In this document: positions 34,323 to 48,622 of the stretch, piece by piece
Layout: each line of letters begins with the position of its first letter
Numbering within the stretch: position 1 is the first letter of the stretch
NCBI RefSeq assembly: GCF_965363235.1
Contig: NC_134845.1
Location: 19,966,524-20,030,523 of the forward strand
Source of the DNA: Mytilus galloprovincialis
Lineage: Eukaryota; Mollusca; Bivalvia; Mytilida; Mytilidae
DNA: 64,000 nucleotides
Reading direction: 5' to 3'
Program-made: the position numbers and the translations under genes
Notes under the pieces: model-generated
What the model saw: the letters and a program-made list of their open reading frames with translations, nothing else
Databases searched by the model: none
Told to the model about the DNA's origin: nothing

Positions 34323-37300
34323 ATGGTGGCTTACCTTATGTCATGCTTCATAGTCTTGTCATGTATATTAGTCGGCACTGATTCCTTGAACATGGTTCCA
34401 ATCCCTTATGCATATCCAGTTCAGGTCCCCGATGTACCACAAGAGCCAGCAACAATAGTAATAAGTAATTCTGGACGCCGTCCTGCATCTGGCTCAAGTG
34501 GGCGTAAGTAACACATACGCTATGAGGGTCTGGGTTGGAAATATAGAATAGAGGTTAACGGTTCAATATTTAGGAAAGGTTGACATTACATGAGGAATGG
34601 TGAAAAATAGGCAAAAAACGATAACCAGTTGTGAATGATAGGTGTTTTGATATAAGGAATAGAGAATATTAGTCAAAAATATAAAGAATAGAAAAATACC
34701 TTAAAATAAAAGATTACAAAAATGAAGGACACCTAATAGACACTTATTTATAACAATAGTAAACAATAATTATCAAAGGTACAAGACTTCTAATTTAATA
34801 CGCCAGACGTGCGTTTCGTCTACATAAGACTCAGCAGCTTCACTCAGATCAAAATAGTTATAAAGCCAAACAAGTACAAAGTTGAAGAGCATTGAAGACC
34901 CACAATTCCAAAACTTGTGCCAAATACGGCTAAGGTAATCTATTCCTGGGATGAGAAAATCGTTAGTTTTTGAAAAAGATATCATAACAAGCTTTATACA
35001 TTTGTACTGTACATGAAGCAAACTTGTTAGACCGGTTAATATAATGAAGTTAAAATTATCCCTTTTTAGAACCAACAAGAATGTGTCCATAGTACAGGTA
35101 TGCCCAATCCGCATTATCATTTTCCATGTTCAATGGAGCGTGAAAATGGTGTAAAATCTCTAACATGAGAAAGATCATATCATGGGGAACATGTTTACTA
35201 AGTTTCAAGTTGATTGGACTTCAACTTCATCAAAAACTACCTCGACCAAAAAATTGAACCTAAAACGGGACAGACGGACGGACGAACGGATGAAACAGGT
35301 AATAGTCATCATTAATTGTTTTAACCGTTTTTTTTAAATTCGACAAAAAAAAAAAGGTTTTCTGTAAGAAAAAACGAACACATGATTAAAACTAAACAAT
35401 CATTATGTAAGTGAATTGATCAGTTTAACCATCATGCAATTAATAGTATTAGCTAACATATGCATCAATGTCAACCTTGATTTTACACGTATAATGTATT
35501 TTTATCATAGATTATGCGTATTAATGTTGCTTTAATTTAAAAGAAACTCTTCAAAATCAGTAAACGATGGTGATTGTAAAAATGATTTAATTATAAAATA
35601 TTATATCGAACATACAGAAGGGACCCAGGTCTTTGTATAACAAAAATGTATGTGGAATTTTGTAAAATACTTTAAAATTTGCCAAAAAAAAAAAAAAACG
35701 GAATTCTTTTGATAACATATTACAAACAGGGATTTGGCTGCAATTAAGTGTTTGTCTTCGAGGACTTTCACGAACGGTCATTAAGTTTTTTGGGAGGAGG
35801 AATGAATAGGAGTACTCGAAAATTAATTAACCCTAGTCTCATGCCAAGTTAAAAGTCATTCAAGTCTTCAGTGGAGTATTAGATCTTAAAATAAAGAAAA
35901 TTTGCTGTTAAATGCAACCATAACATCTTTATGTATTTATATTGCTGTAGTTTCTTTCTTTACAGTTTATTGGTTATGTCCGACAAAAATCACAACACGG
36001 AGAAGTAATAAAAATTCTAGCAAATCTCACATTACGATGACACAATTTCAGTTTAATAAATAAATATATTATTGTTTTAGTTTTAGGAATTTTACCCTTA
36101 TTAGTCCTTGCTGCATTTTTCATTCCAATGATGATGCCAGCAATGATGCCAATAATGATGACGATGACACAGACTGTTAATAATAACCAAGGAACAATGA
36201 CAGCAGCCGCGTCACCTGGGACAGCGGTTGGCTCAAGTGCTGCTACGATGGATATGATAATGATGGGTAGAATGATGATAATGTCTATGATGTAAGTTCT
36301 GAATTCGACAGTATTGTTTTTCATATTGTATAAAATAATAAAAAAAAATTGAAAACAACATGTTTGATAATTTCATGCGCCTGAAGCGCTTTTCTGGATT
36401 TACCTTCATCAGAAACGCTCAAAGCCAAACATTTGAAATCCGAGGATGTATAAGTACCGAAACCGTATATGTAAAAAATAGCTAAAATAAATAGCCAAAT
36501 TCGTCTAAGTTCGTATAAGTTTCCCACTTTTTTTAATACCATGCACATTTACACTATTACATTATAACAGTTGTTGTCTATTTGTTTGATGTGTTTTATG
36601 ATTTTGCCATTTTATTAGGGACTTTCCATTTTAAATTTTCCTTTGAGTTTTTACTTTTTATGCACCAGACGCCATATACCATACACTATAAACTATACAT
36701 CATTCACCATACATAATGCACTTTAAACTATACACCATACATTATACACCATACACCATACACATTACTCCGTTTCACCGTACATCATTAAACCATAAAT
36801 CATACACCAACCGTCATAAACAATGTACTATACATTATAAACATTCACTATACACCATTCACCATATACCTTACTCCGTTATAACATACGCCATTACCCC
36901 ATACACCAAACACCTTAAACTTTTCGCATGTGTTACTCCTTACTTCGAAACACTCTTTTCGATACACTTTTTATGTTTTAAATTTCCTCCATTTTGCATG
37001 TTTTTAATCATCCACGATTTAAGAATTATAAAAAATGTTCAGTGTTTGTAAATATATTTTTCAAGAAACAAACTGTATTAAAAAATGATATTGAAGCACC
37101 TCACTTAAAATTGTATATCCTATTTTTGTGGATTATTTTACAATATTCGTAAATTGTTTACCTTTAATCTGTCCTTTTGGCCATTATTTTCATTTCTGTA
37201 AACATATATCTTACATCTAGTTTATGTCTCCATGTATGTCATTACTATTATATTGTTTGTTCATTTCAGGAGGACGGCTAATACAAATGTACCACATATA

Positions 37301-37378
37301 CAAGTTGACTCTGGTACTAGAGGTACTGATGGGTCTGTCAGTAGTGAAGGGAGGGGAAGTGAAGATGTTTTTTTTTAA
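34323..37378 (+). CDS. small secreted/membrane Met-rich protein, three exons
   Basis: The exons are 34323-34503, 36081-36291 and 37270-37378. All introns are GT-AG and the phases (1 and 2) fit, giving 166 codons and a TAA stop. The start ATG follows a clear acceptor (TATATTACAG/GA) at 34320, so an untranslated exon probably lies upstream. Residues 1-20 (MVAYLMSCFIVLSCILVGTD) are a signal peptide. A proline- and valine-rich stretch follows (VPIPYAYPVQVPDVPQEP). Exon 2 encodes a hydrophobic segment (LLGILPLLVLAAFF) running into a methionine-rich run with repeated MM pairs, then an Ala/Thr/Ser linker and a second Met-rich run. The tail is Ser/Gly-rich and acidic. I do not recognise the family. 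Met- and Leu-rich secreted proteins occur among bivalve shell matrix proteins, but that is only an analogy. The gene converges on the receptor gene at 38158. Confidence 0.7.
34775..34985 (+). repeat. satellite monomer fragment in intron 1
   Basis: TACGCCAGACGTGCGTTTCG, AAAGCCAAACAAGTACAAAG and TTCCTGGGATGAGAAAATC match the 350-bp monomer. Confidence 0.75.
35100..35300 (+). repeat. dispersed repeat R4 with (GGAC)n
   Basis: GGGGAACATGTTTACTAAGT, TTGATTGGACTTCAACTTCA and GACAGACGGACGGACGAACG. Another copy is at 43925-44200. Confidence 0.8.
36360..36545 (+). repeat. satellite-related fragment in intron 2
   Basis: ATGCGCCTGAAGCGCTTTTC and CATCAGAAACGCTCAAAGCC resemble the GCGCGTTTCGTC...GACGCTC block of the 350-bp monomer, but diverged. 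Confidence 0.4.
36660..36915 (+). repeat. CCATACA minisatellite in intron 2
   Basis: Many imperfect units of ACCATACA / CTATACA / ACATTATA in about 255 bases, giving a low-complexity ORF in one frame that is not a gene. Confidence 0.8.
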
Positions 37379-37517
37379 TTGTAGTATTCAAATGTTAGAC
37401 TAGTCGTTTTTTGTTTCAAGGGATAACTATCAAACTTCTTTCTTAGCCATCTTTTTATTTTCACACGGCATTACTCCACTCGATATAGATTGGCGGCTTG
37501 CCGAACTTTTTTTTTTG

Positions 37518-37523
37518 AATAAA
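37518..37523 (+). terminator. poly(A) signal candidate of the small gene
   Basis: AATAAA, within AATAAATAAATAAA, lies 140 bases after the stop codon at 37378. Confidence 0.4.
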
Positions 37524-37655
37524 TAAATAAATGCCTCGCAACTGATTTATATATAAAAAAAAAACATTAGTTAAAAAAAAATCGCCTCAAAACAGATTAG
37601 AAGTATTTAGAAACTGAAGGTCTGTAAACGTCTGGGAAAGTTGGCTGTTTTTAAT

Positions 37656-37661
37656 TTTATT
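37656..37661 (-). terminator. poly(A) signal candidate of the receptor gene
   Basis: AATAAA on the minus strand, about 500 bases after the receptor stop. It is the nearest clear hexamer I saw, but others are possible. Confidence 0.25.
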
Positions 37662-38157
37662 TTTAGTCCTCTTTTAGTTATCTTTGTTATGATTTACAAA
37701 TGTAAGAAACCAAAGCAGTAAACTATTTTTTTTACTTAGTGTTATCAAAGTACCTACTTTCATCGATATGTAAGTTTGAAATAACACTCAGGGATTAATC
37801 AAATGATCTTATTGAGGATGTGACATTTAAAACAAACACACAATAGTATACCTTTGTCAATAGTCATACGTCGATTAATTGAACACAAATACGGGTCCAA
37901 AAACCAAACACGAGCGCTCACACCAACTTTAAGAAAAAACAACAGCATCACTGAACTGCAACAAACATAGACGCCAACATACATAGAAACAGACTATATG
38001 ATAACAACTTCCATATTCCTGACTATTCGATAACAACTGTCACATGACAATTACAAATCATGTTATATTGTATAACTATCTAGTTAATTATTTCTGTTTG
38101 TTCAATGTTCTAGGCATGTGTTTTTCGATACAAAACATAACGAGTAAATTCACGATT

Positions 38158-38845
38158 CTAAACATTAGAAACTACGTATTCCAATTCCTCTAAATTAACT
38201 AGCTCCTCATGAATGTGCTTAATATCAGTTTGTAATTTTTGTATTCTTTTCCGTCTTTCATTTAGTAAAAGAAAACTTAACAATTCATCTTTTCTGTCAA
38301 TTCGTCGAGGGGTTATCTCCCCTTTTAGCAAGTTCGCTCTTACGATTCTGCTTTCTGTATCTTCTGCAATGCAGGTCTCAATAGACATATCTGGAGAGAT
38401 TGAAGTAATTTCAATAACATCTTCACTTTCTGATTCTGGTGTTAACATTATTCTCCATTTTTGTCTAGGATTCATATCATCCAAATGTGAATAACTTACA
38501 ATACTAGGAACTTGGAGGTTATCCGATATGCTAATATCATTTTCTAAGTTAGTTCTCTTAGGTTTTTTGATGTCTAATGTAAGTTGATTTCGTTGTTGAA
38601 GATTATTTGCGTTCGGCTTCTCTCTATTATGTTTTTCGGTAATTGCTTTTCGCCAAAGTGACAATCGTCTTGCAGTTGATGCTGCCGCGTTCTTTATGCT
38701 CATACGCAAAGGATTTCGTCTGTTAGCAAATGGCTGAACTATATTGCCAGAAGCAATAGTATCACTATCTGAGGAGCTACTATCTGATGAGTCGGAACCA
38801 AATCCATCAAGACTGACTTCTTCTCCGTTTACAATAATAGAACGT
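38158..38845 (-). CDS. GABBR2-like: receptor exon p: distal tail and stop
   Basis: About 229 codons, phase 2 with exon o. Ser/Asp-rich start (GSDSSDSSSSDSD), basic middle, and a final coiled-coil-like stretch ERRKRIQKLQTDIKHIHEEL ending VVSNV. TAG stop at 38158-38160. Confidence 0.75.
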
Positions 38846-41800
38846 CTACAAAATGATACAACATGAGTTAATAATTTTACGAATCTTCTTCATTTGGTAT
38901 AATCGGTTAAATTATGTAGTTAGGTCCGTGTTTCGTCTTGTTGCTGACTGAACTTAACACAAAGGAATTTATTTTATCATCAAAGACGACTGCATTCGCG
39001 CATCTTTTTATGAACACACCTAATTTGATTTTCCTTATTTCGACTTGACGACAGCAGATTACTTAAGGTATTTAACCTTTTATTTGAAATTGGAAGGATA
39101 TTAATGTAATAGGAGTAAGACGTGTCACTACAAAAGCAAACCTACCACAAACCTTTCGGGAAACTGATGATGATCATATTTTAAAGGGAAGATGTCATAT
39201 TTGTGTGCTCGTTCAAAGATGGGAATATGAGTATTCAATAGTAAATATATAATTCAAACCACAAATATCAAGTTAAGTGATTGATAATTGTAACACTGTT
39301 TGAAGAAGAATTACAAAAGTCGTTTTTCCCCTACAAAATATGTTGTCAACACTGTTATGCGTTCATCTCGTGGTAAATATAATGGAATTTTATACGACTG
39401 TCATACAAGTGAGTAGTGTAGCGCTAAAAAACAGATTCGATCCACCATTTTCTACATTTGAAAATGCATTTACCAAGTCAGGAAAGTGACAGTTGTCCAT
39501 TCGTTTGATATTTTTTATCATTTGATTTTGCCATTTTATTAGGAAATTTCCGTTTTAAATTTTCCTTATGAGTTCAGTATTTTTGTGATTTTTCTTTTTA
39601 TCATTAGTATTATGGAATTACTCACCTTCTTATTCGCCTTGTTATATCTTGGGTAGGAGATAAAGAATCAATACGAGTTTCTGGTAGGACTTTCATAAGG
39701 CCGGGCGTCATCTTAGGATAAGGTTCAAGGGGTTGTTCAAGTAATCTCTCTAGCCTTGTAATCTCTTGTTCTAGCTAGCAAAAATACAAAATGTTGCATA
39801 AAGTACTTTGTAAATAACATTTTCATACAAAAAAATATGCATACCAAGTTATACATAGAATTGAAACACATACCATTATTTACTTTTATGTTGACAAAGT
39901 TCTTTCCATTTTTCTCAATGCTTTTGTGATACTGTTTGAGTTTACATTCTACATAGACTGAATGATTATCCGTTTAGAAATGCCATGTTTTTCTTTTTCT
40001 TTTGTGTATATTGGCAATCTGTGAGATCTTTACGTATATATATTTCTTGTGTTAACATTCTGTTTGTCATAGCAAACCACCTTTTCCTCTTGAATATTTG
40101 TCATTACCGGGACTTAATGTTTTATAGCCTACATATGTAAGAAATCCCGAAAAATGTCAATTGTCACATAACTGAAGTCTCTTTGTTGTCTTTTTTATGG
40201 TGTAAATGTTAACGTTTGATAAAAAGGCTCGAATAAAATTCCTCTATGTCTATGTTAAGACGTGTAATAAATATGATTGAAGAAAATGGTTTGTATATAT
40301 ACGCCAACGATATCATTTGATTTCATCGTACCTTACTTTTGATCTTTAAGCATAGCTGCTGATACTAATTGTGGCATATTCTCATATAAGTAGATAACGG
40401 AACGTAAACAAGAAAGACATTCATGGCTTACTTCAATAATTTCTCTTTTATAAACTCTGTTCTGGACTTCTGCTCTGTAATATACTTCTCTTTTATCATT
40501 AACAATAAATCGTCTAGTTTTATCCTCTACTAGAATACCAGAAGAAGCTATCACTGGGGCTCCTTTTGCCATAACAATACAGTATATCTAAAGTACAACG
40601 TATTTAATTAAAATCTCGAATAAATTAAAAATCATAAATTCATTAAATAGATAATATTTGTAGTTTGACTTGGATAATGGATATTAAAAAAATGGTTGAA
40701 GCCACGATATTAGAAATCAAAAACTAGAACAAACTTTTGATTGCAGAACCATGAAAAAACTGTTATTCTATATAAATTTCTTTCTCATGCATAAAAGGAG
40801 AAATTATCGGCACATTAAAAAGTAGAGCAACTGGACAAATAGCATCACAAACATATATATCATGTATATCAATTAAACACTGGTATATGAAAAAAGAATC
40901 TTGAGAGAAAAGAATACAATTATTTAATGCTTTCATATGCATGACGTGTCCTGTAAAAGAGAGACAAAAGATACCAGAGGTACAGTCAAACTCATAAATC
41001 AAAAATAAACTGGCTAAAAATGAAACAGACAGACAAACAGACTGTAAGAGTTATAAATATCCAGATGCTTAAACGAAGTCAAACATTTAGAAAACAATAT
41101 ATATTTTTATTGGAGATAAACAACATTTTTTTAACTGTGTATTATTCTAAATTCGGGACGGCTTGCTTTGCTAAGAGTTTGCAAACAATTTAAAAATAGT
41201 ACTTTGAGATCATTGTTATTAAGATCATGTTACAGCAGAAATACCATGCGATACAAAACTATACAAATATTTTTCTCTGTACGAACATACAACTAGGCTT
41301 TTATTGTCTACTGCGAGTGTAAAGATAGAACAGTGTAGTTCTGGCAAAAACACTGTAGATAGTAAAAATCTTGTATTATAGTTATATATGAAGATATACC
41401 ATTGCACTGCAACATCAAATATGATTCTAACTCAATTGTTGTGCAAAGTGACATCGAACACTACATTGTAGAAGATTCAGCAACGAAATGTTTAGAAAAT
41501 ATATGTTTCATATTGCTGATAAAATAATTATGTTTTTGTAATGGAACAAAATGAACACATATAAAGTTAATTGTATGTTATTACTAAAAGTTAAATAACT
41601 CAAAACATTTTTTTTGTCAGTAAAATTACAGCCAACGTCAACCTAACGGCATACAGACTTAAATCTGACCGGTTTGTTGTTATTTGTTGATCGACCAGTA
41701 ACTGGTACATATGTTATCTTTTTCTACATACATATTCAGAACAATTAAACAATCAATACGATAGGAAAAGTCAAAATAGATCGATCTGGCTGAAGGGCGG

Positions 41801-44800
41801 GAAATTTTAAATGCAACTGGAGAATGTGAAAAAAAAAAAGAAATATTATGTGGCATTTGAAAACTACAATTCCGACTACAATCTGTTAAATTATGGACCC
41901 TTCAAGGTGTTGTTAAAGGGTTTGTGACGGACAAACAAATATCGACACAAGAGGAAGCTAAATCGTATTCAACGTGTCCGTTCCAACCAGACGTGGCTGT
42001 GTATTTCTATCTTATGCACTGTCTAACAGAAATCTCATTTGTGAATGGTCAAACTGTAGGATCTGCAAATCAAAGGTATGACCGTATCTGTTCTTGGGAT
42101 AGTGTAGTATGGTATACCATTTCTATAACAAAACTACAAAACACTAAGTCAATCTAAAGTTGATTACGATGACGATTTGATTTAAAAATATCCATACCTT
42201 TGGTACAAATAAAAGACACAGTGTGACAGTTGTTGATACAAGCAAAATTGTCGACTCTATGATGTAGGACAAAGTTGGTGACTTTGATAGTATGTTTGAC
42301 ATTACCACCACTGTAATTGTCATTGTAACAACATTATAAACATTCATTCCAATATACTGGGAGTCGTTTAATGCTGGAATCTTCACGTTCCGTGTCTCCC
42401 ATGCCATGTAGACGCCAAATATCAGTAAGAAGCCTTTAAATGCATAAAATGATCCCAACCATTTATCCATATGGACGGATTGACAGCTTGAGGACTGATA
42501 TATATACAGTATGTCTGGATCTTCGGGTGATGGCTTCAACACAATATGATACCATAATTAAAACTTGATCCATATTTGGTTCGTACGTCTTTTTTGTATC
42601 AAATAAATATCATTTATCAAGCATGATAACAAAGCACTTATCATACCTTAGAATTTGTTTTACAGCAAATATTTGATAATGATTTTGTTCTGTGAAATGA
42701 TGTTGTTTGATTACTAATACAACTTAAGCAAGGACTAATTTTGGTGAGCATATTGCAAGTGTTTACTGGTCAAGACGGGAATCGTATCTTGAGTAATGCA
42801 TAAAGATCAGGGGATTTTTATATTGTTGATGGAACTTGTGTTCACTCTGCTACACGTACAGTCCCTATCCAATATACCCTCATTTTCCAGTTGCAGTCCG
42901 AATTTCCCCGACCATCATCCCAGATGGCCTTTACTGTATCCACCTACCTATTTTGTTTATTGTGAACTTGTTCTCGTCCTGAATATACATGAAATATTTG
43001 CTACTGGACGTTAAGCAACCAACAATCAATCAATCAATCAATGCTACACGTACACTGACTGTGTAGCAAGTCATTTGTGTGAATTATGCTTTATAAACGG
43101 TTATATTCACCCCAGTACTCGGTAAACACTGTATTATAGATGTTATTTGTTCTTGATATTTTGTCAAATAAATACATACTTCTGTATATTTTGTTAACAA
43201 TTATGGTCAATTATATGTATCGTATTTATGCGAGATATGCCACACCTTATGTTTGTTTTCATATGCATTTATTCTTAAGCCAGATAGATGGCACCCAATA
43301 GAGTATCAATTGTACGCTTATTGATGCATACGTTTGTATATAAATAATTTGTTTCAAAACAACGATAATCATGTTTTTTTTAGTTGAAAGTGTTCATCCT
43401 TCGGAGAAATCGGATTAACATCCACCGTGACTGTATTTGTTTTTTTTTGTTTTGCGTTTGCGATTGCCTATTAATGTTGTCATGTTGCTGTACCAAGTGG
43501 ATGTTTTTAAGATTTCTTTCAAAATTGTTTTATTTTGTAAAACTACCTCTGTTGTCAAGTTTGATATCTGTCGTTGCATAGGGTCTACACATACCCACAA
43601 CACCATCATCGCACAATCAACAAATAGCAAGGCGAATATGATTATAATCAACTGTTTGTCCTGTAACAACTGAAATCACAATAATGGACCTCACTAGGAC
43701 AGTGCGTTAGGTTATTGGGTACATCTTTACTTTAGAAAAATAACAAGATATATACATTTATGACAGATATTAAGTATGAGTGTTATTTATTGACGATAAA
43801 AGTGAATCATCTGGTAAAAACAGGTATGTACTAATTAAACTACTGAAAACATGTACAAAAACCATGTACTTGTGCAAAACTACCACTTGTCAAAAAGATA
43901 TATACAAATTGGCTTACATTTTAAAAACTAGAATGTGTCCACAGTACATGGATGACAAACTCGCACTGTGTTTAGTGTACCGTGCAATATGAATAAAACT
44001 CTAATTGGCATTTGCGCTATAAATGTCATATCATAGGGAACATGTGTATTAAGTTTTAAAATGATTGAAATTCAACTTCATCAAAAAATACCTTGATTAA
44101 CAACTTTAGCCTGAAGCGGGACGGACGGACGAAAGAACGAAAAAAAAACCAACACAAATGCCCCTCTACTTTTGTAGGTGGGGCATAAAAAGTTTAAACG
44201 GGTTTTTAGTAGTATCTGAATGTACAAAATATAAAAAATATGACTACAAATTATAAAGCAGTATTTCATGACTATAATTCCCTTTAAAGATATAGTAAGC
44301 ATTTCTTTTGAAAGTATAATACACAAAGTTAATTTAAATACCAAACTTGATACGTTCGCAATATGGAAATAGAATAGGATTAGTGCAGCCCGCCTTCCGG
44401 AAAAAATATACATATAAATTAATTTCAAGTACGATATTATTTATAAATATTCGATCGCAGGTCGTATTTCCCTAAGCTTTCGTTTTAATAAAGTTTCCCA
44501 TGTTTGATCCCAAACCTGTCTGGTTTCCTCGGATATCCTTTTTAATTTGTTAGTGCACTGACCTCCAAATTTATATTTGCATTACTTAGTTTATTTTCAC
44601 GATGATTGTATAATTTCAGTTCTTATTTTTCCTTAAGTCTAAATACAAACATCTCCTTATTTTATATCTTAGAAATTGGAAGTAATAATGATCTGATAAT
44701 AATTTTCATAACGAAACCTACTTTACTTTTAATTAATCCGCTGTGTGCCCTTGTAAAAATCTGATGTACACGATAGGTTTTGGTAAACATTGATCCAAAT

Positions 44801-47800
44801 GCTAATGAAAATCCTGCTGCAAACATAAATGAACGCATCTGAAAGTATAAATAAAGAATTAAAAATGAAAACGTATAAAAAATATCTTTATTTGGAGTTT
44901 TTGTCCCATGCGCGATCTCAATTTTTGTGTGCTGCCAGTCACTTTGAGAACCATTCGACTTGTAACTCATACTGGCATATTTTGGGTGATTCATTAGCAT
45001 TTTGAATGTATTTCATAAGTGAAATTGTTCAAATGTATTTATGTTACAAATCTATCTCGCGATGTTAACGGACGAATGTGTAAACATAAGTAGATAAACT
45101 ATAGTCGTCCCACTGTCTATATCACGTTGCTCAGCTCTAAATAAAATTGCATATATCGGCTTTGTGACGTCCAATACGTTGACCCGGACATGTCAGCGAC
45201 GTCATAATGTTTGAACCGACGTCGATAAGTTTGACCAGAATCAAGTCAACTTCCGGTTGCTGGTGAATCTAAGAAAACACTTCCATAATATATCCAACTA
45301 AATGTTAGTTAATTACAACATTTAGTTGGATATATCATAATTTATAAATGTATGTATTACAAAATTTATTATATACTACTAACGGTTAACGAGGCCGGGA
45401 TAAGGCATCGATATTTGATGCATCCACTAAAAAAAGTCAAAACGATCAATAAAATATGATTTACTTAAAAAAAAAAACCCCCAAAAAAAAACAAAAAACA
45501 AAAAAAAAAAAAAAAAAAAAACACAACACTTCCAATAGGCGCAAATAAAGCACGATAGATCGGATATTAGGTTATCTGTATATTGATATTGTAAAATACT
45601 AGCTGCTCGACATAAATTGAAGGCTTTGTAATCTCGTTCGCTGCACTCACTCGACAAAAAACTTCATATTGTGACTTGCAGCTGATATTTTTCAATGTTA
45701 AGATGCAGACAAATAAAAATTTGGCCAATTATATTTTGCATAAAGAAAAGCCGACAGCTGTTTATCGATGTTCAGATGTTGCAAATCGACATGTCAGTGG
45801 CAAAACCAAAGAAAACAAACAAAAACTTAGGGGAGTACACAAACTCCAAAAAGAGAGAGACCGTTTTGAAACGCGCGTCTGGCATAAAAACATATTTTAA
45901 TCCAAATATATAATGAGTTTATTTGAATATAATAATTATAAATAATATAATTTCCTGTGGTTACCGTGCAGAAAACAGGATAATTTTTCTGTTGCAGGCG
46001 GTTATCATCAAGACCTAATAGTAAAATCCCACTATACACCAAAATACATCCAAACACGGCAAGGTTATTCAGTTTAGGACTGGAAAGTTTGATGTACCTG
46101 AAATGTCAAATAGAAACATCGCTTTTTTTTTAAATCCAATCATGCAGTATTTATTTTATATGCAACTCATACTTTGTCTTATATCAATTCTAGAATAATG
46201 CTATAATGATAATAATGTAAACCATTAAAAGAGGGACGAAAGATACCAAAGGGACAGTCAAACTCATAAATCTAAAACAAACTGACAACGCCATGGCTAA
46301 AAATGAAAAAGACAAACAGAAAAACAATAGTACACATGACACAACATAGAAAACTAAAGAATAAACAACACGAACCCCACCAAAAACTAGGGGTGATCTC
46401 CGGAAGGGTAAGCAGATCCTGCTCCACATGTGGCACCCGTCGTGTTGCTTATGTGATTACAAATCCGGTAAATAGTCTTAATTCGGTAGGTCACATTCAT
46501 GAAAGGGAAGGGGATTGTAGTTACGACGTAAGGAACATATCCGATATCATTTGTGAAACGGTTATTCCATTAAGTCACATTACTCCAGTACATCAATGTA
46601 CAATACTCAATTTCAATGTATTTTACCATTATATCAACCAAACACACGTTTTCTTATGATTAAATGGCCAAATAAAAATTCCATTAACAAAAAAAAAATG
46701 AAATCGTTAAGCTTGTTAATCATGTTTATACCTTAGTTTACGGTAATGATAGTTGAATCGCAGAAAACAAACGGAAAAGATAATTCCTGTCAGCGAGACA
46801 CATACTATGGCGTAAAATGCATGATCATTTATCCCTCTCTGTCGAATGATGAACAGAACTTTATCTCTAGGAAATCTGTTTCCTGAAATAAATGCAAATG
46901 ATGAACATGCGAACTTTTCATATTTGTCAGATAAAGCTTTTACGTCCGCTCACGTTATAACATTTGTAAATCAATCATTTACCGTTTGTTTTTTGTTTGC
47001 TTTTTAGGACATTTTATTGATAGTTTTGATATAAGTGTGTTTCTGAACTAAGTAATGACAACAATGATAAACGGAGAAGTAACAAGATTTGCTTTAAGAA
47101 AATGCTTTATATTTAACATTTGTCTAGTAACTTGAGATCTTAGACCGGTTATTCTTGAAACAAGAAGTAGTCGCTTGGAATGTTGGTTTCATGTAGTGTC
47201 GATTTCCTCTTAAGGTGTAATACCACCATTGATTTTCTCCTATTAGTCTTTGTTAAATTTGCACTTTTCAAACAAAATGTGCAGAATTTATCTTTGCTTC
47301 AAATAAAGAAATACTTGGCATGAGTAAAGTTGTATGCTTTCCAGTACTATAGAAAAAAAAATCACATATTTCATAGCATATTAGAAAATAACCATCATTG
47401 GAAGTTAACCAATCAAATGTCTCCCCTAATTTTATCTGTGTACAAGGTTTAGTCACCATGTAACCTGAAGATTTCAATATATTCTATAGAAATCCCAAAT
47501 AAAAAATAATGGTGTTTTGAAATACCCAAGACATATGTTTATGACACAGAAATGTTTTACTGAGATAAAATGTTGGATTGATAACCTACAACTGTCAAAT
47601 TCAAGGGAATCTTTTTTTTTACCAACTTTCGTATACAACCGGATGTGACGTACCATGATTTGGTGCATCGCTATTTTCACAAATCTTGTTCTCTAATGTA
47701 TTATAGTGGATTTGAAAAATGAAATTCAATATACACCAGTCCTTTAAACGCAAATTTGCATCACTTTTTTAAAATTTACAGAATCTTATATTTACCTTTC

Positions 47801-48562
47801 CACAGAATATTGTCGCATAGGGAACAATTGAAGTTCAAAATTCGATTTTCAGGGTCGTACATAGCAACTGTTTTCATTCTTCCGACTACAACAAAAAATG
47901 AATATCAATATTGACAAAATGATGGAAATACCAGTAGTCAGCACTTTTTGTGCTGACATGAATTATCATTGATATGGTTATATTTATAAATTTACTGTTT
48001 ACAAATTTCGGAATTTTTTGAAATACTAAGGATTTTCTACCTCAGGAATAGATTACCTTAGCTGTATTTGGCAAAACTTTTAGGAATTTTGGTCCTCAAT
48101 GCTCTTCAACTTCGTACTTTATTTGAGCTTTTTAACTTTTTTGGATTCCAGCGTCACTGATGAGTCTTTTGTAGACGAACGCGCGTCTGGCGTATATACT
48201 AAATTTAGTCCTGGTATCTATGATGAGTTTATTATCAATCATTATTGTTTAGTTGTTCATTAATAAAATTTGTAAACGGATACTGATAAGAAAAGTGAAG
48301 TGAAAAATCAAAATAATTTCACAAGTGTTAAAACTTCGATGAAGATCTAAAGCTTCATAAAAAACATGACGATATTAAAATAGAACGAATACCTTGATTT
48401 TGTGAGACAACCGATATACCTCGTCTGTCTGGGCCTTGAAATGATATTGGTCCCTGCAATCAAAATAAACAAAATGTATCTATAGTTCTCTTTTAAAAGG
48501 ACGATATTTTTCAATTAATAAAGTGGTAACTTAATTTGAGTTTCATTTTAAATTCTAAGAAA

Positions 48563-48622
<60 letters not shown>

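Noticed and set aside
36716-37051. 111-codon frame rich in Tyr/His/Thr
   Set aside because: It is the CCATACA minisatellite within an intron of the small gene.
38213-38494. 93-codon plus-strand frame
   Set aside because: It lies antisense to the last receptor exon, which has better homology and splice context.
42796-43014. 72-codon plus-strand frame
   Set aside because: Its 3' half is the retroposon tail ending in (CAAT)n; no independent support.
46190-46429. frames in R1 copies (also 21521-21733, 52695-52895, 62959-63285)
   Set aside because: The same peptide appears wherever R1 lies, in both orientations, with stops at varying places; treated as repeat-derived.
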